Source: Nonomuraea thailandensis (lineage in GTDB: Bacteria > Actinomycetota > Actinomycetes > Streptosporangiales > Streptosporangiaceae). Taken from it: a stretch of 64,000 nt of DNA. Positions 32,711-40,620 of the stretch are shown piece after piece. The stretch's first letter is position 1; every line of letters begins with the position of its first letter. Made by a program: the position numbers and the translations under genes. Under the pieces are notes generated by a model that searched no databases, was not told where the DNA came from, and saw only the letters and a program-made list of their open reading frames with translations. Location: contig NZ_JAMZEB010000002.1 in NCBI RefSeq assembly GCF_024172165.1, positions 8,344,501-8,408,500 on the forward strand. Direction: 5' to 3'.

Positions 32711-33579
32711 AGCTCGGCCCTGGTGGGCAACCCCTGCCAGTCGCTCACGCTGGTCACCGCGGCGGCGCTCAGCAGCGCCCCGCGGTGCAGGCGTTCCTGG
32801 GGGATGAGGCCGTCGAGCGCGGCGCTGATGTATCCGGCCGCGAACGCCTCCCCCGCCCCCGCGGTGTCCACCACGGGGACCTGCCAGCCCTGCACGTCGT
32901 AGCGCATGCGGTCGGCCCGCACGCTGGCGCCCTTCGCCCCGCGGTCCACCACGACCTCCCGCTCGGGGGTGAGGGCGGGTTTGACCAGGTCGAGCTCGTC
33001 CTGGCGGAGGAAGAGCAGGTGCGCCTCGCAGGCCAGCTCGCTGAGCACCTCCTCGGCCTCGCGCACCGAGGGCCACAGCTCCGGGACGTACTCGACGGAG
33101 AAGGAGATCGCCACCTCGGCGTTCCTGGCCGCGGTGACGGCGGTGCGCACGGCGTCCAGCGCGTCCCTGCCCAGGGCCGCGGTGAGGCCGGTGACGTGCA
33201 GCATCCGGGAGGCCGCGATCCGGTCGATGGGCACGTTGCCCGGCGCGAGCAGCGCGCCTGCGGAGCCGGTGCGGTAGTGCGTCACGGCGAGCTCGCGGCC
33301 CACCCGCGACTCCCGCAGGAGCAGCCCCGTGCGCGTGCTCTCGGTCACGCGCACGTCCTCGACGTCCACGCCCTCGCCCCGCAGGACGGTCAGGGCTCTG
33401 GCGCCCAGCTCGTCGCCGGCCACCCTGCCCAGGTACGCGCAGCGGTGCCCGAGCCGTGCCAGGGCGATGGCCAGCGTGAACTCGGGCCCGCAGACGTCCA
33501 GTCTGGCCTCGTTCTCGTGGCGGACCCGGCCGCTGGAGACCACCCCCAGCGGCTCGCCCAACGTGTAGACGTCCGTCAT
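32707..33579 (-). CDS. PfkB-family carbohydrate kinase homologue with altered active-site residues
   Basis: Ribokinase/PfkB-fold protein of 290 residues, resembling 2-keto-3-deoxygluconate kinases. The anion-hole signature DTAGAGEAFAAGY is present, but the catalytic base, normally Asp in GAGD, is Glu244 (GAG codon, 32848-32850). The N-terminal signature normally reading GGxxxNxAxxLARLG is CGPEFTLAIALARLG, lacking the usual Gly pair and substrate-binding Asn. The fold looks complete, so it may be a slow kinase, one of altered specificity, or a non-catalytic relative. It is convergent with the GH87 gene and shares four bases at the stops (CTAG). Whether it belongs to the glucan pathway is unclear. 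Confidence 0.8.
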   Translation of the reverse strand: MTDVYTLGEPLGVVSSGRVRHENEARLDVCGPEFTLAIALARLGHRCAYLGRVAGDELGARALTVLRGEGVDVEDVRVTESTRTGLLLRESRVGRELAVTHYRTGSAGALLAPGNVPIDRIAASRMLHVTGLTAALGRDALDAVRTAVTAARNAEVAISFSVEYVPELWPSVREAEEVLSELACEAHLLFLRQDELDLVKPALTPEREVVVDRGAKGASVRADRMRYDVQGWQVPVVDTAGAGEAFAAGYISAALDGLIPQERLHRGALLSAAAVTSVSDWQGLPTRAEL

Positions 33580-33770
33580 GGGGCCGACTGTATCCGGTCA
33601 AGTCAACCCAAAACCGATTTTTCCGCATAACTGCTGGTTAAGACCGTGATCAAATATTTTCTGTAACTTTAGCCAACCTTTTCCCTTGATCGTGCCTCAA
33701 AGTAGTAGAGGGAGCCGGCCCCCCCGAAGCCGGCTCCGAAGTCAATACGGGGAGAGGAATCAGCACCCTC

Positions 33771-34505
33771 ATGAAGAAGATCGCAGTAGGTATCCTTTCC
33801 GCCACCATCGGCGGTGCCATGCTGGTGTCGGGCGCGGGAATCGCCTCCGCCGCCACCAAGGCGGACACCCAGCTCGTCATCCGCGACATCAGCCCGAACC
33901 CGGTCGTGGTCAAGAAGGGCTCCGAGACGACGGCGTACTTCGACGTCGGCGCCAGCTCCGACGTCCAGAAGGTCGAGCTCAGCGTCGCTCCCGCGGAGAG
34001 CAACTTCCGCACGATGCGGGGCAAGGACATCAAGGACCTCGAGGGCTGGCGCTGGGCCATCGGGTTCAACGAGAACGACTACGCCGGCAAGTGGAAGGCC
34101 ACCGCCGTGGCCTTCGACAAGGACGGCAAGGAGATCGCCAAGGACGACGCGTTCTTCTCGGTCGAGGTCGAGAAGGGCAAGCTCGACACCACGATCGCCC
34201 GCTTCAGCGCCGACCCCTCCAAGGTCCGCAAGGGCAAGTCGATCTACTTCTCCGGCCGTCTCCTGGTTGACGACGACGGCTGGGAGGGCGTCCGCGGCGA
34301 GAAGGTGAACATCTACTACAAGGCCAACTACCGCAGTGGCTGGAAGTGGGTCGCCTCCGACTGGACCAGTCGCGGCGGCAAGTTCTACGCCAAGACGAAG
34401 GCCTACAAGAGCGGCACCTTCCGTGCCGTCTACAGCGGTGACGACGAGCTCGAGGGCGCCAAGAGCCGCTCGGACTACGTGCGCGTCTACTCCTGGCGCC
34501 GGTAG
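33771..34505 (+). CDS. Secreted protein with two Ig-like/beta domains, function unknown
   Basis: Exported protein of 244 residues. Signal peptide MKKIAVGILSATIGGAMLVS...ASA with cleavage near residue 28. Then two tandem beta-sandwich-like regions: ~30-130 (LVIRDISPNPVVVKKGSE) and ~135-244 (IARFSADPSKVRKGKSIYFS, ending SDYVRVYSWRR). The repeating 'SP(N)PxxVxKG' openings suggest a duplicated Ig-like module. Lys/Asp-rich and codon-optimal, consistent with strong expression. ATG 33771 follows GGGGAGAGGAATCAGCACCC. A strong intrinsic terminator follows directly. I do not recognise a function; an envelope or extracellular structural role is possible. Confidence 0.75.
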   Translation: MKKIAVGILSATIGGAMLVSGAGIASAATKADTQLVIRDISPNPVVVKKGSETTAYFDVGASSDVQKVELSVAPAESNFRTMRGKDIKDLEGWRWAIGFNENDYAGKWKATAVAFDKDGKEIAKDDAFFSVEVEKGKLDTTIARFSADPSKVRKGKSIYFSGRLLVDDDGWEGVRGEKVNIYYKANYRSGWKWVASDWTSRGGKFYAKTKAYKSGTFRAVYSGDDELEGAKSRSDYVRVYSWRR

Positions 34506-34532
34506 TCTCACCAGCTACTGAATCACCACGCT

Positions 34533-34569
34533 GAGGCCCAGCCCTTCGGGGCTGGGCCTCCGGCTTTTT
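34533..34569 (+). terminator. Strong Rho-independent terminator
   Basis: GAGGCCCAGCCC pairs perfectly with GGGCTGGGCCTC (12 bp) around a TTCG tetraloop, followed by CGGCTTTTT. It lies 28 bp after the stop of the secreted-protein gene and is the clearest terminator in the window. Confidence 0.95.
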
Positions 34570-34604
34570 CGCCTTCGCAGGTTTAGCGATCACGCATTCG
34601 CCGC

Positions 34605-34618
34605 ATGGGAAGTCCCAT
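34605..34618. promoter_or_regulatory. Inverted repeat upstream of the DUF4344 gene
   Basis: ATGGGAAGTCCCAT (6-bp arms, 2-bp centre) lies 33 bp before ATG 34651. It might be an operator; no cognate regulator is adjacent. Confidence 0.35.
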
Positions 34619-34650
34619 TGCGTTGATCGAACCCCCGAAGGAGCCCACGC

Positions 34651-35346
34651 ATGCCGCATCCCGTGATCGCCCTCGTCCTGAGCATGACGAGCACGATGGG
34701 AGCGGCCCCCTCGCCGGAGCTGACCGTACGGTACGAGCGCCCCGACTCACCCCGCGCCGAGCGGGCCCAGCGGCTGCTCAAGGACAGCGACGCGCTGAAG
34801 ACCCGCGTCCGGCTCCCCGAGCCGATCACGGTCGTCGCCCGCGACTGCGACGCGCCGAAGGCCGGCTGGGACCACGGCAAGCGCCGGATCACGATCTGCT
34901 ACTCCCTGGTGGACCGGGTGAACCGCACGATCAAGGGCATCTCCCAGACCGAGGAGACCGGCGAGAAGGCCGCCGGGGCGCGCGTGCGCGGCGCCCTGTC
35001 CGTGCTCTTCCACCACCAGCTCGGCCACGCCCTGACCACGCTCAACGGCATGACCGACGGCGAGGCGCAGGCCGACCGGTTCGCCGCGCTGACGCTCACG
35101 GCCGACACACCCGGCCGGGTGGTGGCCGCCGCCGAGGCCCGGCACCTGCTCGCCGGGCACGCCGGCCTCGGCCACCTGTCGGGCATGGCGGAGTCGGCCA
35201 CGTTCGCCTGCCTGCTCTACGGCGCCGACCCGGGCAGGTACGGCAGGATCGCCAAGGGTGGCTGGGTGCCGGCCGGGCGCGCGCCGTCCTGCGCAGACGA
35301 GTACAGCAGGGTCCGCTCCGCCATCGGCGATAGAGTCAAGACCTGA
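34651..35346 (+). CDS. DUF4344-like putative metallopeptidase relative lacking the catalytic Glu
   Basis: Protein of 231 residues with a short hydrophobic N-terminus, probably a signal peptide. The layout matches DUF4344 metallopeptidase-like proteins: ITVVARDCDAPKAGWDHGKRRITICYSLV (here split: ITVVARDCDAPKAGWD, GKRRITICYSLV), then the zinc-binding helix, then DGEAQADRFAAL. The zinc helix reads LFHHQLGHAL, so the HExxH glutamate is Gln123 (CAG at 35017-35019) while both His remain. Zinc binding may persist but normal peptide hydrolysis should be lost. GAAGGAG precedes ATG 34651. The following gene starts 17 bp after its stop. Confidence 0.72.
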   Translation: MPHPVIALVLSMTSTMGAAPSPELTVRYERPDSPRAERAQRLLKDSDALKTRVRLPEPITVVARDCDAPKAGWDHGKRRITICYSLVDRVNRTIKGISQTEETGEKAAGARVRGALSVLFHHQLGHALTTLNGMTDGEAQADRFAALTLTADTPGRVVAAAEARHLLAGHAGLGHLSGMAESATFACLLYGADPGRYGRIAKGGWVPAGRAPSCADEYSRVRSAIGDRVKT

Positions 35347-35363
35347 GGGGTAGCGGTCCGGGT

Positions 35364-36068
35364 ATGGCCCACGACCTGCTCAAAGACCTCGACCCGTTCG
35401 ACATCCTCGACACCGAGGCCGCCCGGCTCGACCGGTACTTCTCCGGCCTGGACGACGCCGGCTGGCGGCGGCCGTCCCGGTGCGACGGCTGGTCGGTCCG
35501 CGACGTGCTGGCGCACCTGGCGGGCGAGGAGCTGTACAACCACGCCTGCCTCGACGGGACCGTGGAGGAGCTGATGGACCGGCTGTCCGACGCGGGCATC
35601 GGCGGCTACAACGACTTCAACGAGTGGTGCGTGCGCGAGCGCGCGGCCCTGCCCGTGGACGAGGTCCTGGCGGAGTGGCGCACGAAGAACGGCGAGACGC
35701 GCGAGCGCATGCGGGCGCTGGGCCGCCACGCCATGCTCGACACGATGGCCGGGCCCTACCCCGTCGGGCAGCAGGCCTTCCACTACGACTCCGAGTACGC
35801 CACCCACGCCGACGACGTGGGCGCGCCCGTCGCCGAGGACGAGGCCGACGACCGGACCCTGTGGCGGGTGGCGGTCGGCCGGTTCGTGCTGGCGGAGCAG
35901 GACGCCAAGGTGCAGGTCGAGCAGACGGCCGACGAGATCTTCGCCGCCGTGGACGGGGTCACCGCCAACCTGTCGTACCCGGAGTTCGTCGAGGCCACGG
36001 TGGGCCGGGTGCCCGCCTCGCACGACCTCGACCCGCGCATCGCCTCGGCACTGAGGTGCCTGGCCTGA
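35364..36068 (+). CDS. Maleylpyruvate isomerase-family (MDMPI/DinB-like) protein
   Basis: Protein of 234 residues with the four-helix DinB-like MDMPI N-terminal domain: WRRPSRCDGWSVRDVLAHLAGEELYNH (split as WRRPSRCDGWSVRDV and LAHLAGEELYNH) is the hallmark, including the metal-ligand-type His. Members of this family are mycothiol-dependent enzymes or their relatives in actinomycetes. The C-terminal half (HYDSEYATHADDVGAP) also fits. Its substrate is unknown. It is followed 10 bp later by a small membrane protein gene, probably in one transcript. Confidence 0.78.
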   Translation: MAHDLLKDLDPFDILDTEAARLDRYFSGLDDAGWRRPSRCDGWSVRDVLAHLAGEELYNHACLDGTVEELMDRLSDAGIGGYNDFNEWCVRERAALPVDEVLAEWRTKNGETRERMRALGRHAMLDTMAGPYPVGQQAFHYDSEYATHADDVGAPVAEDEADDRTLWRVAVGRFVLAEQDAKVQVEQTADEIFAAVDGVTANLSYPEFVEATVGRVPASHDLDPRIASALRCLA

Positions 36069-36078
36069 GGAGGAGGTC

Positions 36079-36336
36079 ATGTGGCTGCGTAACCGCGAGG
36101 GGACCGAGCCGGTGACGGCCCGCAGCCCGCTGGGCGCCCGGCGCGTCCTGTCGATCGTCGCCCTGGTGTTCGGGATCGTGGCGGCGGTGATCTGCACCGT
36201 CATGGCCATGCGGACGGGGGAGGAGGTGTGGCGCTGGGAGGCCGCCATCGCCGCCCTGGTGGCGCTGTGCGCCGCCACCAGCCTGGTGGTGCTGCGGCAC
36301 CACCGCTCAGGTCGTCAGAACGGCCAGCAGCAGTAG
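36079..36336 (+). CDS. Small two-helix membrane protein
   Basis: Protein of 85 residues with two hydrophobic helices, VLSIVALVFGIVAAVICTVMA and WEAAIAALVALCAATSLVVL, joined by a short polar loop (MRTGEEVWR). N-terminal charged segment, C-terminal basic/Gln-rich tail. GAGGAGGTC before ATG 36079 is a clear ribosome site. Unknown function. Its last 30 bases overlap the convergent DUF3040 gene. Confidence 0.65.
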   Translation: MWLRNREGTEPVTARSPLGARRVLSIVALVFGIVAAVICTVMAMRTGEEVWRWEAAIAALVALCAATSLVVLRHHRSGRQNGQQQ

Positions 36337-36549
36337 AACGATCACCACCGCGGCCGCCCAGAAGAGCACCCGGACGTGGGCCAGCGCCCACATCCGCCAC
36401 CGGTCGCCGGACGGCTGACCGGGCGGCGGCTCGCTGCCTGCCTCGATCTGGTTGATGGCCGCGACGCGCCTGGCCAGCTCGGGGTCGTCCCGCTCGAGGG
36501 CTCGCTCGATCTCGGCGAGAATACGGCGCTCCCTTCCGGAGAGACTCAT
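36307..36549 (-). CDS. DUF3040 family small membrane protein
   Basis: Protein of 80 residues typical of the actinobacterial DUF3040 family: MSLSGRERRILAEIERALER (residues 1-20), DDPELARRVAA, a short linker, and a C-terminal membrane helix VLFWAAAVVIVLLLLAVL. The first half resembles a cytoplasmic helical domain. ATG 36549 is preferred to the far longer open frame upstream because only this portion is family-like. Its end overlaps the convergent gene at 36079. Function unknown. Confidence 0.8.
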   Translation of the reverse strand: MSLSGRERRILAEIERALERDDPELARRVAAINQIEAGSEPPPGQPSGDRWRMWALAHVRVLFWAAAVVIVLLLLAVLTT

Positions 36550-36675
36550 CGCACCACCACTGCTCTCACGCCGGTGACCTTCTCTTACCCACCGGTAGGC
36601 CCCGCATACCGGGGTGTTGACCCGGGCTTGGTGATCACGCACTGTGGTGGGATCGGAACTCTGGATGATGAGGGC

Positions 36676-37269
36676 ATGTCCACACCGCGGCAGCGTTACC
36701 GGGAGCAGGTCAGGAGGGAGATCAAGCAGGCCGCGCTGGCCCGGATCGGCGAGGGCGAGCCGCTGAGCCTGACGGCGGTGGCCAGGCGCCTGGGCATGAC
36801 GGGGCCCGCCCTCTACAAGTACTTCGCGAGCCGCGACGAGCTGCTCGCCGAGCTGGTCCGGGACGGGCTGGGCGAGCTCGCGGCGGCGGTGCGCGCCGCA
36901 GCCGCGCCGCAGGGCGGGCCGCGGGAGCGGCTGCACACGCTGGCGCGGGCGTTCTACGACTGGGCCGTGGCGCACCCCGGCCTGTTCCTGCTCGTGTCCT
37001 CGGCGCCCACCCCGGCCGGCGCCGAGGAGGTGCTCAGGCCGTTCCTGCCGGTCTTCGCGCAGGGGCGGCCGGCGCGCGCGGTGGACGGGCTGCCCGGCTG
37101 GGCGCACGTGCCCGGCGGCGACCCGGCGGCGGCGCTGACCGGGGCCGTGCTGGTGTGGACCAGGTTGCAGGGGGTGCTGAGCGTGGAGCTGCGGGGCCCG
37201 TTCGCCGGGATCGGGGCGGCGCTGCTGGCGGCCGAGATCGACGCGCTGGCCGACACCATGGGCCTCTAG
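36676..37269 (+). CDS. TetR-family transcriptional regulator
   Basis: Regulator of 197 residues. The TetR DNA-binding domain is at the N-terminus: RREIKQAALARIGEGEPLSL, TAVARRLGMTGPALYKYFAS with RDELLAEL. The C-terminal ligand domain contains FYDWAVAHPGLFLLVSSAPT and the WHG-like TetR_C features. ATG 36676 is supported by an upstream AGGGC; a longer open frame back to 36376 overlaps DUF3040 and is rejected. No target operator could be assigned; the divergent neighbour is the DUF3040 gene. Ligand unknown. Confidence 0.85.
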   Translation: MSTPRQRYREQVRREIKQAALARIGEGEPLSLTAVARRLGMTGPALYKYFASRDELLAELVRDGLGELAAAVRAAAAPQGGPRERLHTLARAFYDWAVAHPGLFLLVSSAPTPAGAEEVLRPFLPVFAQGRPARAVDGLPGWAHVPGGDPAAALTGAVLVWTRLQGVLSVELRGPFAGIGAALLAAEIDALADTMGL

Positions 37270-37275
37270 CGCCCT

Positions 37276-38223
37276 CTAGTGCGGGAACGCTTTCGGCGGC
37301 CGGGGCGTGACCTCGTCGCGGAACCGCTCGATGACGGAGTGGACCTGACGCATGAGCACGGTGTCCTGGAGGCGGTCCAGGTACAGCGAACGCCTGGCCA
37401 GCGCGTCCAGGTCCACGGCGAAGTAGATGGCCATCAGCGGGTTGACGAACAGCTCGCTGCCCCTGGTCCTGTCGGTGAAACGCACGTCCCCGAACTCGCC
37501 GCGCACCGCCGCCGCGATCGAGCCGTTCACGATGCTCGGGTAGGCGGGCAGCTCCGCCTGGGCGTGGGCGACGGCGTCGAGGTAGAGCGCGCCCGCCTTC
37601 GTGGACCGGGAGACGGAGAACGCGCCGAGGTAGGCGCCGTCGCGTTCGAGCGCCGCCAGGTTCTCCAGCACCTGCACGTGGTTGACGCCGTGATAGGCGT
37701 CCACGCCGAAGCCCAGGCAGGCCACGATCTTCTCGGGCACGTCGAGGGCGTGCGCGGCGGCCAGGCTCGTCATGTCGTCGGCCGGGGTGCCGAGGCCGGC
37801 CTCGTCGCCGCGCATGAGGATGTCGGTGCCGCCGTCCACCAGGACGACCGCGTCCAGGCCGAGGTGCTCGGCGAGCCTGGCGTACGCGGCGCGCAGCGGC
37901 CGGACGCCGACCTTGGGGAAGGCGTAGACGGTGGAGGGCAGGCCGTGCGCGGCCAGCCAGCGGGACAGGCACCCCTCGGGGAAGTACCAGTCGCGGGCCT
38001 CGGTGTCCGGGCGGATCTCCGCGACGTCCTCGCACAGCCAGACGTCGAGGTCGAGGGCGTCGAGGTGGCTGAACGACAGGTTCGCCAGGTGCACCTCCTT
38101 GCCCGCCTCCTGCAAGGAGAGGGCGAGGGGCAGCCCGGCGTACACGTCGGAGCCCCCGCCCGCGCCGGCGACGAGGATCCGGCGGGAGCTCGCGAGCCGG
38201 GCGGACAGGGGCGTGTCGAACAT
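37276..38223 (-). CDS. DUF1152-family protein
   Basis: Cytoplasmic protein of 315 residues in the DUF1152 family. It begins with a nucleotide-binding-like Gly-rich strand RRILVAGAGGGSDVYAGLPL and later VVLVDGGTDILMRGDEAGLG, the two hallmark regions. ADDMTSLAAAHALDVPEKIV and GVDAYHGVNHVQVLENLAAL follow. Function is not established in the family. ATG 38223. It is convergent with the TetR gene (6-bp gap) and lies 29 bp downstream of the L31 gene, with which it may be read through. Confidence 0.8.
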   Translation of the reverse strand: MFDTPLSARLASSRRILVAGAGGGSDVYAGLPLALSLQEAGKEVHLANLSFSHLDALDLDVWLCEDVAEIRPDTEARDWYFPEGCLSRWLAAHGLPSTVYAFPKVGVRPLRAAYARLAEHLGLDAVVLVDGGTDILMRGDEAGLGTPADDMTSLAAAHALDVPEKIVACLGFGVDAYHGVNHVQVLENLAALERDGAYLGAFSVSRSTKAGALYLDAVAHAQAELPAYPSIVNGSIAAAVRGEFGDVRFTDRTRGSELFVNPLMAIYFAVDLDALARRSLYLDRLQDTVLMRQVHSVIERFRDEVTPRPPKAFPH

Positions 38224-38252
38224 GTGTCACATCTTGCCGCAGCAAGATCCGG

Positions 38253-38501
38253 TCAGCGGGTCTTTCCGTAGCGCTGGTTGAAGCGCTCGACGCGGCCCGC
38301 GGTGTCGAGGACGCGGCCACGGCCCGTGTAGAAGGGGTGGCTGGCGGACGAGACGTCCACGTCGACGACCGGGTACGTCCTGCCGTCCTCCCACTCGATC
38401 GTCCTGTCGCTGGTCAGGGTCGAGCGGGTGAGGAAGGCGAAGCCGACGCTCGGGTCACGGAAGACGATCGGGCGGTACTGGGGGTGCAGGTTCTTCTTCA
38501 T
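38253..38501 (-). CDS. rpmE2: 50S ribosomal protein L31 type B (zinc-independent)
   Basis: Ribosomal protein of 82 residues, MKKNLHPQYRPIVFRDPSVG at the N-terminus, SSASHPFYTGRGRVLDTAGR in the middle and RVERFNQRYGKTR at the end. The zinc-binding CxxC pair of the housekeeping L31 is absent, as in the C- form that replaces it during zinc shortage. A possible Zur site lies upstream at 38518-38532. No other zinc-free paralogue genes (S14, L33) are adjacent. Confidence 0.95.
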   Translation of the reverse strand: MKKNLHPQYRPIVFRDPSVGFAFLTRSTLTSDRTIEWEDGRTYPVVDVDVSSASHPFYTGRGRVLDTAGRVERFNQRYGKTR

Positions 38502-38517
38502 GGTCCCTGCAACCGAG

Positions 38518-38532
38518 CGACAACGGTTTTCA
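38518..38532 (-). promoter_or_regulatory. Possible Zur box upstream of rpmE2
   Basis: TGAAAACCGTTGTCG on the minus strand resembles the actinomycete Zur pattern TGAAAATGATTTTCA at about 10 of 15 positions, and its arms are inverted (GA-AAC/GTT-TC). It lies 17 bp before ATG 38501, overlapping the 3' end of the SDR gene. Modest match, but context favours it. Confidence 0.5.
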
Positions 38533-39270
38533 TTCCCTCGCTTCCGGGTCGAGTCCGAGCACGGTACGGCCGCCGTCCACCGGGATCGTCGCGCCGTTGA
38601 CGAAGGCGGCGTCAGGAGAGAGCAGGTGGGCCACCACGGAGGCCACCTCGGCCGGGGTGGCGACCCGGCCCAGCGGATGCAGCCTGGCCAGCTCCGCCTC
38701 CATCTCCGGCGTGCGCTGCTCCTCGTAGCGCCCCGTGGCCACCGAGCCGGGGGCCACGGCGTTGACGCGGATGCCGTGCCTGCCGTACTCGACCGCGAGC
38801 GCCCTGGTCAGGCCCTCCGTCGCGGCCTTCGCCGTGGAGTAGGGCAGGCTGCCGGGCACGGCCCTCGTGGCCTGGTGCGAGGTGACGTTCACGATGGCGC
38901 CCGGGGTGCCGGCCTCCAGGAAGTGGCGCACGGCGGTGGCACAGCCCACCACGGCCAGGTCGAGGTTGGCCGCGATCAGCGCCCTGACCTCGGAGATCGG
39001 GGACGAGTGCACGGAGGCGTCCCGGAAGACGGCGGCGTTGTTGACCCAGCCGGCCAGGGTGCCCGACTCCTGGGCCAGGTCGGCGGCCCAGGCGGCGACC
39101 TCCTCGTCCGCCGCGTCGCCGATCACCGGGACGACGCGGGGGCCGGCCCGGTCGAGAGCGTCCTTGTCGCGCTCGACGGCCACCACGACGTTCCGGTCCC
39201 CGAGGAGCCGTTCCACCACGGCCCTGCCGATGCCGCGCCCGCCTCCGGTCACCACATACGAAAGAGTCAT
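38530..39270 (-). CDS. Short-chain dehydrogenase/reductase
   Basis: Classical SDR of 246 residues. NAD(P)-binding TGGGRGIG at the N-terminus, WVNNAAVF, catalytic Ser in IVNVTSHQ and the YSTAK Tyr-Lys pair, RVNAVAPGSVATG, and the C-terminal FVNGATIPVDGG are all intact. Substrate cannot be deduced. ATG 39270; divergent from the MFS gene at 39375. Its stop region overlaps the possible Zur box of rpmE2. Confidence 0.9.
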   Translation of the reverse strand: MTLSYVVTGGGRGIGRAVVERLLGDRNVVVAVERDKDALDRAGPRVVPVIGDAADEEVAAWAADLAQESGTLAGWVNNAAVFRDASVHSSPISEVRALIAANLDLAVVGCATAVRHFLEAGTPGAIVNVTSHQATRAVPGSLPYSTAKAATEGLTRALAVEYGRHGIRVNAVAPGSVATGRYEEQRTPEMEAELARLHPLGRVATPAEVASVVAHLLSPDAAFVNGATIPVDGGRTVLGLDPEARE

Positions 39271-39374
39271 GATCCGACGTTATGACGACGAGAAGGGAAA
39301 TCGTGGGAATTATTCGGTGGCGAAGTGACCTTTATCACCGTATTTACGGCAAGTGAACGGGAACAAATCAAGGC

Positions 39375-40571
39375 GTGATCGCCACCGCAGGACCGAAAGC
39401 TCCGGCGCGAATGATCGGCGCACTCGCGATCACCCAGACCGCCGGATACGGCATTCTCTATTACGCGTTCTCCGTGTTCATCCCACCCATGTCGCGCGAG
39501 CTCCAGGCCGGGGTCGCGCAGCTCACCGGCGCGATCACGCTCTCCGTGCTCGTGTCGGGACTCGTCGCTCCGCTCATCGGACGCTGGCTCGACCGGCGCG
39601 GCGGGCGGGGGCTGATGACGGCCGGGTCCGTGCTGGGCGCGCTGGCGGTGCTGGCCTGGTCGCAGGTGCGCTCGGTGGTGCAGCTGTACCTCGTGTGCGG
39701 GGTGCTGGGCGTGGCGTCGGCCATGGTGCTGTACGAGGCGGCGTTCGCGGTGATCGTGGCCTGGTTCGACGCGACCCGGCGGGCGCGGGCGCTGCTGGCG
39801 GTGACGGTGGTGGCCGGGTTCGCCTCCAGCATCTTCCTGCCGCTGACAGGGCTGCTGGTGGAGCTGTACGGGTGGCGGCAGGCGCTGGTCATCCTGGCCG
39901 TGGGGTACGCGCTGACCGCCGTCCCCCTGCACGCCCTGGCCGTGCGCGGCCGGGCCGCGCCCGCCCACGTGGACCGGCGGGAGATCGTGGGATCGGCGCT
40001 GCGCGAGCGGCCGTTCTGGCTGCTGGCGGCGGCCTTCCTGACGCAGACAGGCGCCGTGGCGGTGATGGGGGTGCTGCTGGTCACGTACCTGATCGCGCTC
40101 GGGCATCCGCCCGTGTTCGCGGCCGGGGTGGCCGGGCTGCTCGGGGTGCTGTCGGTGACCGGGCGGCTGGTGACCACCGGGTTGCAGGCGCGGTGGCCGG
40201 TGGCGCTGATCACGGCCGTCATGTTCGGGCTGCAGGGGCTGGCGGCCGTGCTGCTGCCGATGGTCGGGCGCGGGGCCGTCGGGGCGGTGGTGGCCGTGGT
40301 GCTGTTCGGGCTGGGGTTCGGGGTGGGCACGATCGCGCGGCCCGCGCTGCTCGCCGACCGCTACGGGACGGCGGCGTACGCGTCGCTGAGCGGGGCGCTC
40401 GCTATGCCGATCTTGGTGGCCAAGGCCGTGGCGCCGCTGGTGGCGGCCGGGATCGCGCAGGTGGCGGGGTATCCGGCGGTGATGGGGGTGGTGGCGGCGG
40501 CGTGTGCGCTGGGGGCGTTGTCGCTGGTGGTGTACGACAGGTCGCGCGCGGCGGCGGCCCAGGGACAGTGA
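39375..40571 (+). CDS. MFS transporter
   Basis: Major facilitator of 398 residues with twelve predicted membrane helices. The first is ALAITQTAGYGILYYAFSVF; the loop 2-3 signature is GRWLDRRGGRGLMTAG. The second half starts after a loop at VDRREIVGSALRERPF. It resembles oxalate/formate-antiporter-like and other small-molecule exporters; substrate unknown. The GTG at 39375 is weakly supported by CAAGGC. The divergent region with the SDR gene contains GTGACCTTTATCAC, a weak inverted repeat. Confidence 0.87.
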   Translation: MIATAGPKAPARMIGALAITQTAGYGILYYAFSVFIPPMSRELQAGVAQLTGAITLSVLVSGLVAPLIGRWLDRRGGRGLMTAGSVLGALAVLAWSQVRSVVQLYLVCGVLGVASAMVLYEAAFAVIVAWFDATRRARALLAVTVVAGFASSIFLPLTGLLVELYGWRQALVILAVGYALTAVPLHALAVRGRAAPAHVDRREIVGSALRERPFWLLAAAFLTQTGAVAVMGVLLVTYLIALGHPPVFAAGVAGLLGVLSVTGRLVTTGLQARWPVALITAVMFGLQGLAAVLLPMVGRGAVGAVVAVVLFGLGFGVGTIARPALLADRYGTAAYASLSGALAMPILVAKAVAPLVAAGIAQVAGYPAVMGVVAAACALGALSLVVYDRSRAAAAQGQ

Positions 40572-40620
40572 GAGCCCGCCGGGGAGAGCCACCGCACGCC
40601 CGGAGGCGGCGGGACTACGG

